Part shown: positions 46,693 through 56,251 of the stretch, in pieces | How positions within the stretch are numbered: the stretch's first letter is position 1 | How the letters are laid out: each line of letters begins with the position of its first letter | Assembly: GCF_036345155.1 (NCBI RefSeq) | Contig: NZ_CP107772.1 | Span: forward strand, 5,580,001 to 5,644,000 | Source of the DNA: Streptomyces sp. NBC_00582 | GTDB taxonomy: Bacteria; Actinomycetota; Actinomycetes; Streptomycetales; Streptomycetaceae | Direction: 5' to 3' | Length of the DNA: 64,000 nucleotides | Translations under genes and position numbers: made by a program | The notes under the pieces: generated by a model | Told to the model about the DNA's origin: nothing | The model's input: the letters and a program-made list of their open reading frames with translations, nothing else | Databases searched by the model: none

Positions 46693-47517
46693 TCAGCGCC
46701 GGGGCTCCCACCGGAACCATCGCCGTACAGCAAACACCGCCAGCACTGTCCAGGCCAGGCCTGTGGATATCGCCCCCAGTGCCTCGTAGGCCGAGAGGTC
46801 GGCGGTCCATCCACCGCGTATCAGGGTGATCACCGGGGACAGCGGCAGCAGGGCGCAGAGCGTGGCGGCCCGGTCCGGCAGCATCTCCAGCGGGAAGGTC
46901 ACTCCGGAGCCCATCATCGAGACCATCACGAACGGCGCGGTGGTGACCTGGGCGCTCTCCACACTCCGGGTCAGGGCCGCAGTGACCGCCCCCAGCGCCG
47001 CGCACATCACCAGACCCAACAGCAGTCCCACGGCGGCCAGCTGGGGCACCTTCGGCGCGGGGATGTCCAGCACCACCGTGGAGGCCGCGACCAGGACCAG
47101 GGACTGGACCAGCGCCGTGGTCAGCACCGGCAGTGCGGAACCGCCCAGGATCTCGCCGTCCCGCAACTCGCCGATCCGCAGCCGCTTCAGGACCAGTTCC
47201 TCGCGCCTGGCGGTGTAGATGGCGGTCAGCGCCGAGTACACCCCGAAGAGCAGGGAGAAGCCGATCGCCGCCGGCACCAGCACCAGACCGGTCGTCAGAC
47301 CGATGTCCTCGACGTCCATGTCGTCGATCACGTTGGCGAAACTGAGCGGCAGCACGAGCGGTATCAGCACCGCTGTGACCAGCGTGCTCTTGCTGCGCCC
47401 CAGGAGGGTCAGCTCGGCCCGCGCGAGTGCGGCCATCCGGCTCGCCGGGCTCGTCACCGCGCCCCTGACCCCGCTCGCCGCCCCCACGGTCCCGCTGTTC
47501 ACGATGTCCCCGCTCAT
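46693..47517 (-). CDS. ABC-2-type transporter permease
   Basis: 274 residues with six transmembrane segments in ABC-2 order: VTAVLIPLVLPLSFANVI, LVLVPAAIGFSLLFGVYSALTAIYTARREELVLKRLRIGELRDGEILGG (the A-R-R-E-x-x-x-L-K-R-L-R coupling helix), VLTTALVQSLVLVAASTVVL, LAAVGLLLGLVMCAALGAVTAAL, TTAPFVMVSMMGSGVTFPLEMLPD, and a final helix before RRWFRWEPR. It is an exporter of a hydrophobic compound or drug by analogy. The ATG at 47517 overlaps the ATPase stop (ATGA). Confidence 0.9.
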   Translation of the reverse strand: MSGDIVNSGTVGAASGVRGAVTSPASRMAALARAELTLLGRSKSTLVTAVLIPLVLPLSFANVIDDMDVEDIGLTTGLVLVPAAIGFSLLFGVYSALTAIYTARREELVLKRLRIGELRDGEILGGSALPVLTTALVQSLVLVAASTVVLDIPAPKVPQLAAVGLLLGLVMCAALGAVTAALTRSVESAQVTTAPFVMVSMMGSGVTFPLEMLPDRAATLCALLPLSPVITLIRGGWTADLSAYEALGAISTGLAWTVLAVFAVRRWFRWEPRR

Positions 47518-48470
47518 GCCGCCGCAGCTCCCTCGGTCTCCGTACGCTCCGACGCCTCCCGGGCGATTCCCAGGAACGCCTCCTCCAGCGAGGCCGACCG
47601 GACGTCCAGCCCCCGCAACTCCACCCGCGCCCGCTCGGCCCACACCAGCAGCCCGGTGGCCGCCCGCTGCAACTCCCGGGTGCGCAGCCGGACCACGCGT
47701 CCCTCGACCTCGTGACCGCACACACCCAGCTCGCCCAGCGGGGGGAGATCGCCGACGAAGTACCCCTCGGGCAGCTCGAAGGCGATCCGTGACGGCTGGG
47801 CCGCCGTCACCTCGCCGGGCGTCCCGGAGGCGGCTATGCGCCCCTGGTGCAGAATGGCCAGCCGGTCGGCGAGCTGCTCGGCCTCCTCCAGGTAGTGCGT
47901 GGTCAGCAGCACCGTCGTACCGGATGCGCGCAGGGCGCGGACCAGATCCCAGGTGTCGCGGCGCCCCTCGGCGTCCAGACCGGTCGTCGGCTCGTCGAGG
48001 AAGAGCACTTCGGGATCGCCGAGCAGGGCGAGCGCCAGGTCGAGGCGGCGCCGCTCGCCGCCGGAGAGCTGCTTGATCCGTACGTCCGCCCGGCCGGCGA
48101 GCCCGACCAGGCTCAGCGCCTCTCCTAGGGGACGGGAGCCGCTCACGCAGCCGCCCCACATCTTCGCGGTCTCCGCGACGGTCAGCTCGGAGGGGAAGCC
48201 GCCCTCCTGCAGCATCACGCCGGTGCGCGGCCGGACCGCGGCCCGCTCGGCGTACGGGTCGTGGCCGAGGACACGGATGTCTCCGGCGTCGGGGCGCGCG
48301 AGCCCCTCCAGCAGTTCGACGGTCGATGTCTTGCCGGCGCCGTTGGTACCGAGCAGCGCGAAGATCTCACCGCGGTCGACGTGGAAGGAGATTCCACGGA
48401 CCGCCTCGAACCCGCCCCCGTACACACGCCGGAGGTCGGTGACCTCAATCACGTGTTCATTCGTGTCCAT
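47514..48470 (-). CDS. ABC transporter ATP-binding protein (DrrA-like)
   Basis: 318 residues. Walker A LLGTNGAGKTST (about 37-48), Q loop VMLQEGGFP, signature KQLSGGERRRLDLALALLGDPEVLFLDEPTTGLDAEGR with Walker B and D loop, H loop LLTTHYLEEAEQL. A DUF4162-like C-terminal extension (about 225-300) is typical of ATPases that pair with ABC-2 permeases. First gene of the operon ATPase-permease-kinase-regulator; all three junctions are overlapping or close. The operon lies between two identical tRNA-Gly(GCC) genes. Confidence 0.93.
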   Translation of the reverse strand: MDTNEHVIEVTDLRRVYGGGFEAVRGISFHVDRGEIFALLGTNGAGKTSTVELLEGLARPDAGDIRVLGHDPYAERAAVRPRTGVMLQEGGFPSELTVAETAKMWGGCVSGSRPLGEALSLVGLAGRADVRIKQLSGGERRRLDLALALLGDPEVLFLDEPTTGLDAEGRRDTWDLVRALRASGTTVLLTTHYLEEAEQLADRLAILHQGRIAASGTPGEVTAAQPSRIAFELPEGYFVGDLPPLGELGVCGHEVEGRVVRLRTRELQRAATGLLVWAERARVELRGLDVRSASLEEAFLGIAREASERTETEGAAAA

Positions 48471-48516
48471 GCCTCAAGGCTCCCGTCGGGCGCGGGCCGA
48501 CGGCAGTGCGAGGTGT

Positions 48517-48547
48517 CATCACTCCGTATGACAAATGTCAGGTGATG
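48517..48547. promoter_or_regulatory. nested palindrome upstream of the ABC/two-component operon
   Basis: TGACA-AA-TGTCA (48529-48540) is a perfect palindrome. It is enclosed by CATCAC (48517-48522) and GTGATG (48542-48547), slightly off-centre. It lies 47-77 bp upstream of the ATPase start, a good position for binding by the operon's own LuxR-type regulator. Confidence 0.6.
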
Positions 48548-48571
48548 GCCGCACCCGAGCGGGTACGCACG

Positions 48572-48598
48572 AAAAAACCCCGGTCCACTGGACCGGGG
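48572..48598 (-). terminator. intrinsic terminator of tRNA-Gly(GCC) copy 2
   Basis: CCCCGGTCC-ACT-GGACCGGGG stem followed on the minus strand by six T. It is homologous to the terminator of copy 1 with three or four base changes. Confidence 0.92.
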
Positions 48599-48604
48599 CT
48601 TCTC

Positions 48605-48680
48605 TGGAGCGGACGACGAGGCTCGAACTCGCGACCTCAACCTTGGCAAGGTTGCGCTCTACCAACTGAGCTACGTCCGC
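48605..48680 (-). tRNA. tRNA-Gly(GCC), copy 2
   Basis: Identical to copy 1 at 44722-44797 (identity spans 44721-44798 and 48604-48681), including the encoded CCA and the GCC anticodon in AACCTTGCCAAGGTT. Confidence 0.95.
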
Positions 48681-48760
48681 ATTGCCTCCGACCGGCTTTC
48701 ACCGATCGGCGCGAGCACCAGCCTACCTGATCCACAAGTGTGGTCGGGACGGCGGTGCAG

Positions 48761-48832
48761 AGCGGGTGACAGGGATCGCACACTGCGCCTTCCCCCTGGA
48801 AGGGGGATGTTCTGCTACTGAACTACACCCGC
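48761..48832 (-). tRNA. tRNA-Gly(TCC)
   Basis: Minus strand GCGGGTGTAGTTCAGTAGC...; anticodon arm CCCCCTTCCAGGGGG gives TCC, reading GGA and GGG. Acceptor GCGGGTG pairs with CACCCGC, discriminator T; CCA not encoded. 72 bases. It lies 80 bp upstream of tRNA-Gly(GCC) copy 2 on the same strand and is probably cotranscribed with it. Confidence 0.93.
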
Positions 48833-48988
48833 GTGGCCTCCGTGAGCTGGGCTTTTCGGCCCCGCCCGGCGGCGTGCTCCAGACATTAGCCGACCATGTG
48901 GGGGGTAACGCAAGTCGGTTGCCCCCGGGGTCCGCTGACGGACCCCGGGGCCGACCGGAGACTCACCCGAGTCCGGAGGGCGTACGGC

Positions 48989-49306
48989 TCACTGCGCCTC
49001 GGCGAACGCCTCGTAGACCTTCTTGGGGATGCGGCCGCGGGCGGGCACCTCCATCTTGTTGGCCTGGGCCCAGGCGCGGACGGCCGCCGGGTCGGGCGCG
49101 ACCTCCGTCTGCTTGTAGGCCCTGCCGGACTTCGACCGCTTGCGGCCGGCCTCCACGTAGGGCGCGAGCGCCTTACGCAGTTTCTTGGCATTGGCTTCAT
49201 TCAGGTCGATCTCGTACGACTTGCCGTCGAGTCCGAAGGCGATCGTTTCCGCCGCTTCCGAGCCGTCGATGTCGTCAAAGAGAGTGACCACGACCTTCTG
49301 CGCCAC
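48989..49306 (-). CDS. lsrL: Lsr2-family nucleoid protein (LsrL-like)
   Basis: 105 residues. N-terminal dimerisation/oligomerisation domain AQKVVVTLFDDIDGSEAAETIAFGLDGKSYEIDLNEANAKKLRKALAPYVEAGRK, a short linker, and the C-terminal DNA-binding domain DPAAVRAWAQANKMEVPARGRIPKKVYEAFAEA with the AT-hook-like R-G-R that inserts into the minor groove. Lsr2 silences AT-rich foreign DNA. Streptomyces has two: Lsr2 proper and the paralogue LsrL, which from memory is next to purS, as here. The intergenic region upstream is unusually AT-rich and may be its own target. Confidence 0.92.
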   Translation of the reverse strand: MAQKVVVTLFDDIDGSEAAETIAFGLDGKSYEIDLNEANAKKLRKALAPYVEAGRKRSKSGRAYKQTEVAPDPAAVRAWAQANKMEVPARGRIPKKVYEAFAEAQ

Positions 49307-49668
49307 GAATATCGGTCCCTTCGTGCGACAGCTCTGCGATGACGTGCCAAGACGCCACGGAGATGTCGACTGTCCGCCAGTTATGGGGCAAAGTATCGGC
49401 TATTGCCAATTCATTTGTACAGTGCCCGGCAATCGAATGTGAAGCCCGACTAAATCTGCCCGCGTGTCCCAGCGCAATAGGGAACACGGGTGCACCCCGG
49501 ATCTTTCCCTGAACTTTTCGTGAAGGCACTGGTCCGATACCTGATCGTGATGACGCTCACGTAGATTCCTACAACTCTACCCGCGTAGAAATTTTGTGCG
49601 GGTAGTCTGAAGGTGCCTGTCGGAGACACCTGCAGGAACCTGCTCAGCACCACACACCGGGAGTGCCA
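49307..49668 (+). promoter_or_regulatory. divergent lsrL/purS control region with inverted repeat at 49577-49605
   Basis: A 362-bp gap. CTACCCGC (49577-49584) and GCGGGTAG (49598-49605) are 8-bp inverted arms 13 bp apart; CTAC-CCGC-GTAG (49577-49588) is a smaller dyad inside. TAGTCT overlaps the right arm, and the purS start is 64 bp further. Around 49375-49430 the sequence is AT-rich for Streptomyces (TATTGCCAATTCATTTGTAC), fitting Lsr2-type binding near lsrL. Confidence 0.5.
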
Positions 49669-49932
49669 GTGGCACGCGTCGTAGTCGACGTCATGCTCAA
49701 GCCGGAGATCCTCGACCCCCAGGGCCAGGCGGTGCAGCGCGCACTGCCGCGTCTGGGTTTCGAAGGCATCTCCGACGTACGTCAGGGAAAGCGATTCGAA
49801 CTGGAAGTTGACGGCCCGGTCGACGAGGCCGCCCTCGCCCGCATCCACGATCTTGCGGAATCCTTCCTCGCCAACACCGTGATCGAGGACTTCACCGTCA
49901 AGGTGGAGGAAGTCGCGGAGGCCGTGAAGTGA
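49669..49932 (+). CDS. purS: FGAM synthase subunit PurS
   Basis: 87 residues. The small bridging subunit of the three-part formylglycinamidine synthase: [48 protein letters not shown], the conserved PurS pattern (V-x-L-K-x-x-x-L-D-P-Q-G-x-A-V-x-x-x-L). It contacts PurL and channels ammonia from PurQ. I chose the GTG at 49669 because GGGAG lies five bases upstream; the GTG at 49663 would touch that site. Its stop overlaps the purQ GTG by four bases. Confidence 0.97.
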   Translation: MARVVVDVMLKPEILDPQGQAVQRALPRLGFEGISDVRQGKRFELEVDGPVDEAALARIHDLAESFLANTVIEDFTVKVEEVAEAVK

Positions 49933-50605
49933 CCGCTCGTATTGGCGTCGTCACTTTCCCGGGCAGCCTCGACGACCGGGACACACAGCGCGCGATCCGC
50001 CTCGCGGGCGCGGAACCGGTCGCCCTCTGGCACAAGGACAAGAACCTCCACCAGGTCGACGCGGTCGTCCTGCCCGGCGGTTTCTCCTACGGCGACTATC
50101 TGCGCGCCGGAGCCATCTCCCGCTTCTCGCCGGTGATGGAGACCGTCATCGAGCAGGCGAAGGCCGGCCTGCCGGTCCTCGGCATCTGCAACGGCTTCCA
50201 GGTCCTCACCGAGGCGCATCTGCTGCCCGGCGGGATGCTCGGCAACGACCACCTCCACTTCATCTGCCGCGACCAGAAGCTGCGGGTGGAGAACGCGGAC
50301 ACCGCCTGGACCGTCGACTACGCGTCCGGCCAGGAGATCCACATCCCGCTGAAGAACATGGACGGCCGCTACGTCGCCGACCAGTACACGCTGGACAAGC
50401 TCGAGGCCGAGGGCCGCGTGACCTTCCGCTACCTCGACTTCAACCCGAACGGCTCGCTCAACGACATCGCCGGCATCACCAACGAGGCCGGCAACGTCGT
50501 GGGCCTCATGCCGCACCCGGAGCACGCCGTCGAGCCCCTCATCGGGTCCGGCCGCACCGACGGTCTCCCCTTCTTCACCTCGATCCTCAAGAAGCTGGTC
50601 AACGC

Positions 50606-50609
<4 letters not shown>
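49929..50609 (+). CDS. purQ: FGAM synthase glutaminase subunit PurQ
   Basis: 226 residues, a class-I glutamine amidotransferase. The nucleophile Cys is in [22 protein letters not shown] (about 87) and the His-x-Glu in [14 protein letters not shown] (about 196-198). The N-terminus [63 protein letters not shown] is typical of the PurQ clade. It supplies ammonia to PurL. Both ends overlap neighbours by four bases (GTGA with purS, ATGA with purL), so the three subunits are made in step. Confidence 0.98.
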
Positions 50610-52864
<2,255 letters not shown>

Positions 52865-52915
52865 CCGACTCCGTACGCCGGCGCCGACGTCCGTGCGACG
52901 GCGCAGTACGCCGGT

Positions 52916-52949
52916 GAAGGCCCCGCCCGCTGAGACGGCCGGGGCCTTC
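52916..52949. terminator. purSQL terminator
   Basis: GAAGGCCCCG (52916-52925) pairs with CGGGGCCTTC (52940-52949); the loop holds CCCGCTGAGACGGC. It lies 52 bp past purL and between it and the convergent MFS gene, so it can serve both. Confidence 0.8.
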
Positions 52950-52982
52950 GCCGTACCCGCCTTGTCCCGGGCCGCCTCTTCG

Positions 52983-54443
52983 CTACACCGCGACCGGTTC
53001 GCCCACCGGCTCGGGTGAGCCCTCGGCCGGGCGGGGCCGGGGCAGCAGCAGGGCGAAGACCAGGCACAGGGCCATGACGCCCGCCCCGCACAGGAACACC
53101 GAGTCCATCGCGGAGACGTAGGACTCGATGCCCGCCGTCCGTGCCGCGCCCGACAGGGAGGCCAGGGGGCCGGGGCCGTCGTACAACCTGGTGATGAACG
53201 TCCCGAAGAGGGCCGCGCCGAGTGCTGTCCCCAGGGTCTGGAAGAAGCGGATGGCGGTGGTCGCGACACCGAGCTGAGGGCGTGGGGCCGCTTCCTGGAC
53301 GAGCTGGATGAGCTGGCCGAGCAGCAGTCCGAAGCCCATGCCGACCAGGAGGAGTTCGCCGCGCAGGAGCCAGAGCGAGGTGTGGGCGCCGAGGGTGGAC
53401 AGCAGCAGGAAGGCCGTGGTGGCGATCGCCGAGCCCGCGACGACGAAGGTCCGCTCGGGCAGGCCCCGCTCGGCGAGTCCGGCGGAGACGATCCCCACGG
53501 CCGTCATGCCGATCGCCATGGGGATGAGGTACAGCCCCGCCGAGGAACTGGCGACTCCCCGCGCGACCTGCAGGTACACCATCACGTAGTACATCGCGCC
53601 CACCATCGCCGCACCCATCAGCCCCTGTATCGCGAAGCCCAGGCGCAGTTCCGGCACCCGGAACAGGGACAGCGGCAGGATCGGCTCGGCGGCGGTGACC
53701 TGGCGCCACAGGAACAGGGCGAGGGCGGCGAGCGCGGCCAGGGTCAGCGAGACGATCTGCGGCGACGACCAGGCGTACTGCTTGCCGCCCCACTCGGTGA
53801 CCAGCAGCAACGCGGCGGAGAAGGCCGCGGCGAGGGCCGCGCCGAGGAAGTCGACGCGGTGCCGCTCGGTGTGCCGGGGCAGTTTCAGCACGAGGGCGCC
53901 CAGGGCCAGGACGGCGAGGCCGAGCGGCAGATTGACGTAAAAGATCCAGCGCCAGCTCGCGCGGTCGGCGAGCAGGCCGCCGATCCAGGGGCCGACCGCC
54001 ATGCCGCCTCCGGCAACGATCCCGCCCATGCCGGCGCCCTTGGCGTCCTTCGTGCCGGGCCCCTTGAGCTGGGCGATCACCACCATGGTGACGCTCATCA
54101 GACCGCCGGCCCCGACGCCCTGCACGGCCCTCGCGGCGATGAGCTGGCCGATCGACTGCGCCGCGCCGCACAGCGCGGAGCCGAGCAGGAACGAACCCAC
54201 GGCGCCCAGGAACACGTGCTTCGCGCCGAGGACGTCGCACAGCTTGCCGTACAGCGGGAGCACGGCGGCCGAGGCCAGGGCGAAGGCGCTGACCAGCCAG
54301 GGGATCTTGTCGATGCCGTGGTCGGGATCGAGGTCGCGGACGATCGGGACGGTGGCCGCGGACACGATCTGCATGTCCAGGACGGCCAGGACGATCGTGA
54401 CGAGGCAGACGAGGAAGCCGATTTTTCGCTGGGTCTCGGTCAT
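52983..54443 (-). CDS. DHA2/EmrB-type MFS exporter
   Basis: 486 residues from the ATG at 54443 (TETQRKIGFLVCLVTIVLAVLDMQIVSAATVPIVRDL). 14 helices. Signatures: PLYGKLCDVLGAKHVFLGAVGSFLLGSALCGAAQSIGQLIAARAVQGVGAGGL, the MAVGPWIGGLLADRASWRWIFYVNLPLGLAV antiporter region, then six later helices. The LDMQIVSAA in helix 1 is the typical L-D-x-T/Q-I-V-x-x-A motif. It lacks the extra C-terminal domains of the MFS at 1977. Divergent from a TetR regulator with a direct-repeat operator candidate in the gap, so it is the likely drug-inducible target. Confidence 0.92.
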   Translation of the reverse strand: MTETQRKIGFLVCLVTIVLAVLDMQIVSAATVPIVRDLDPDHGIDKIPWLVSAFALASAAVLPLYGKLCDVLGAKHVFLGAVGSFLLGSALCGAAQSIGQLIAARAVQGVGAGGLMSVTMVVIAQLKGPGTKDAKGAGMGGIVAGGGMAVGPWIGGLLADRASWRWIFYVNLPLGLAVLALGALVLKLPRHTERHRVDFLGAALAAAFSAALLLVTEWGGKQYAWSSPQIVSLTLAALAALALFLWRQVTAAEPILPLSLFRVPELRLGFAIQGLMGAAMVGAMYYVMVYLQVARGVASSSAGLYLIPMAIGMTAVGIVSAGLAERGLPERTFVVAGSAIATTAFLLLSTLGAHTSLWLLRGELLLVGMGFGLLLGQLIQLVQEAAPRPQLGVATTAIRFFQTLGTALGAALFGTFITRLYDGPGPLASLSGAARTAGIESYVSAMDSVFLCGAGVMALCLVFALLLPRPRPAEGSPEPVGEPVAV

Positions 54444-54487
54444 GCCACCACCATGGACCTGAGTTGTGTACCCGGTCAATGTTTTTT

Positions 54488-54540
54488 CCGGGATTATTTT
54501 TGTTCCCGAGCGAAAGTTCTGCCGGGACTATTTTTGTCCT
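54488..54540. promoter_or_regulatory. 34-bp-spaced direct repeats between MFS and tetR, probable operator
   Basis: CCGGGATTATTTTTGTTCC (54488-54506) and CCGGGACTATTTTTGTCCT (54522-54540) match at 16 of 19 positions, 34 bp apart. Each is itself a weak dyad (GGGAC-N6-GTCC type). They are very AT-rich for this genome. TACAGT (54544-54549) follows six bases before the tetR ATG, so tetR would be leaderless and both divergent promoters would be covered by the repeats. Confidence 0.6.
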
Positions 54541-54555
54541 TGGTACAGTGGAGGC

Positions 54556-55200
54556 ATGGGTGCTGAGGCGACGATGGGTCTGCGGGAGCGCAAGAAGCTG
54601 CAGACCGCGATGCGGATCTACCGGACGGCGGTGGAGCTGTTCCTGGAGAGGAGCTTCGACGCGGTGTCCGTGCAGGAGATCGCGGACGCCTCCGAGGTCT
54701 CGAAGATGACGGTCTTCAACTACTTCGGCACCAAGGAGGACCTGGTCTTCCGGCCGATGGAGGAGCACTTCTTCGACGCCGCCCGGGCCGTGCGTGAGCG
54801 CCCGTCGGGCGAGTCCGCCGTGGAAGCGGTCCGCCGGCAGTTCCTGGACATGGTGGAGAACCGGGACCCGGCGGTCGGTCTGCACGGCGAGCCCTTCGCC
54901 CGCCGGATCCGCTCCGTCATCATGGCCACTCCGGTCCTGCGGGAACGTGCCTACCTCCTGGCGGAGAAGGGCGCCCGCGAACTCGCCGACCTGCTCACCG
55001 AGGAGACCGGCGACGCCACCCTCGCCGTGATCGCCGCGTCCACGATCACCGCCGCCCGCAACGCCCTCATCGAGGAGCACCACCGCCGTATCGACGCCGG
55101 CGAGAGCGTCGACGCGGTCGCCGCCGATGCGGCCGACCGCGCCCGCGGCGCCTTCGCCCTGGTGGAGGGCGGCCTGCGGGACTTCGCCCGCCGACCATAG
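54556..55200 (+). CDS. TetR-family regulator
   Basis: 214 residues. DNA-binding domain: MGLRERKKLQTAMRIYRTAVELFLERSFDAVSVQEIADASEVSKMTVFNYFGTKEDLVFRPM, with the helix-turn-helix at about 35-60. The C-terminal ligand domain is helical (SAVEAVRRQFLDMVENRDPAVGLHGEPFARRIRSVIMATPVLRERAYLLAEKGARELADLLTEETGD). Start at the ATG at 54556, six bases after a TACAGT -10-like element (leaderless); an ATG 18 bases later with GAGG upstream is the alternative. Divergent from the MFS exporter it probably represses. Confidence 0.9.
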   Translation: MGAEATMGLRERKKLQTAMRIYRTAVELFLERSFDAVSVQEIADASEVSKMTVFNYFGTKEDLVFRPMEEHFFDAARAVRERPSGESAVEAVRRQFLDMVENRDPAVGLHGEPFARRIRSVIMATPVLRERAYLLAEKGARELADLLTEETGDATLAVIAASTITAARNALIEEHHRRIDAGESVDAVAADAADRARGAFALVEGGLRDFARRP

Positions 55201-55232
55201 TCCGCACATGACCGGCCGCTAGGCTCACCGCC

Positions 55233-56030
55233 ATGCCCCCGGCCAAGAAGCGCGCACGGACCTATGACCCCGCCAGGACCCGGGCGGCGGTTCTCGCTCA
55301 GTTCCGGGAGGTGCGGGAGGCGGTCGCCCGGCTGGAGGAGGGACAGCTCGCGTTGCCGACGCGGCTCGGGGAGTGGAGTGTGCGGGAGCTGGTCGCGCAC
55401 ATCGGGATGGCGCTCACCGCCATCGAGCGCGCCCTCGCGCTGCCGGAGCCGCCGAAGCAGGACGCCGTGCTGCTCGACTGGCCGTTCGCGACCTCCGCCA
55501 GCTCCTCGGCCATCGACGACTTCACCCGGCGGCTGACCGAGGAGCACCCCGATCTCGACGGCTACCTGGCCGCCATCGAGCGCGACCTCGTCGCACAGCT
55601 CGACACCCACCCCGGGACCCGGCTGCTGCAGACCAACGCGGGGGCCCTGCCGCTCGCCGACTACCTCGTCACCCGGACCGTCGAGCTGGTCGTCCACACC
55701 GACGACCTCAACGCCGCCGTCCCCGGCCTCGCCGTCCCCCTCGACCGGCAGGCCCTGGCCGCCGCCACCCGCCTCCTCGCGGACGCGCTCGCCGCCAAGG
55801 CGCCCGGTGGCGCGACGGAGGTGCGTGTCCCGCCGTACGCCGTCGTGCAGTGCGTCGAAGGCCCGCGGCACACCCGTGGCACCCCGCCCAACGTCGTCGA
55901 GACCGATCCGCTGACCTGGATCCGTCTGGCGACCGGCCGGCTGACGTGGGCCGATGCCAGGGACGCGGCGAAGGTGAGTGCGAGCGGCGAGCGGGCGGAC
56001 CTGGGAGCGCTCCTGCCCCTGATGTCCTGA
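55233..56030 (+). CDS. sterol-carrier/maleylpyruvate-isomerase-like protein
   Basis: 265 residues. N-terminal half (about 20-165) is a DinB/MDMPI-type four-helix bundle: TRAAVLAQFREVREAVARLEEGQLALPTRLGEWSVRELVAHIGMALTAIERAL, then LPLADYLVTRTVELVVHTDDLNAAVPG, where the His in AHIG and H-x-D-D-L are the usual metal ligands. The C-terminal third (EVRVPPYAVVQCVEGPRHTRGTPPNVVETDPLTWIRLATGRLTWADARDAAKVSASGERADL) is an SCP2-like sterol-carrier domain with the D-P-x-T-W-x-x-L-A-T-G motif. Members of this actinobacterial group may use mycothiol; the substrate is unknown. It starts with ATG and is transcribed towards purF, but purF has its own promoter. Confidence 0.8.
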   Translation: MPPAKKRARTYDPARTRAAVLAQFREVREAVARLEEGQLALPTRLGEWSVRELVAHIGMALTAIERALALPEPPKQDAVLLDWPFATSASSSAIDDFTRRLTEEHPDLDGYLAAIERDLVAQLDTHPGTRLLQTNAGALPLADYLVTRTVELVVHTDDLNAAVPGLAVPLDRQALAAATRLLADALAAKAPGGATEVRVPPYAVVQCVEGPRHTRGTPPNVVETDPLTWIRLATGRLTWADARDAAKVSASGERADLGALLPLMS

Positions 56031-56214
56031 CCCGGCCCACGCCGAATGGTGTGCGACACCTCACTCGTGTCTACGGAACGCGACCACCCGTGCTCGTCCC
56101 GGTGGCGTTCCGGTTGGCCGCCGTATCGCCGTATAGCCGGTCTGACCTGCGTAAACAAGTGGATCATGGGTCGATCGCAGTAATCAAGATCCAGTTACCG
56201 GCAGGTATCCCCAA

Positions 56215-56251
56215 TTCGGACCAGTGGTCGATCTCGCCTACACTCGATGGC
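56215..56251 (+). promoter_or_regulatory. purF promoter giving leaderless mRNA
   Basis: TTCGGA (56215-56220) and TACACT (56239-56244) are 18 bp apart, and the GTG of purF begins seven bases after the -10 hexamer, so transcription would start on the start codon. No Shine-Dalgarno is present. Confidence 0.6.
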
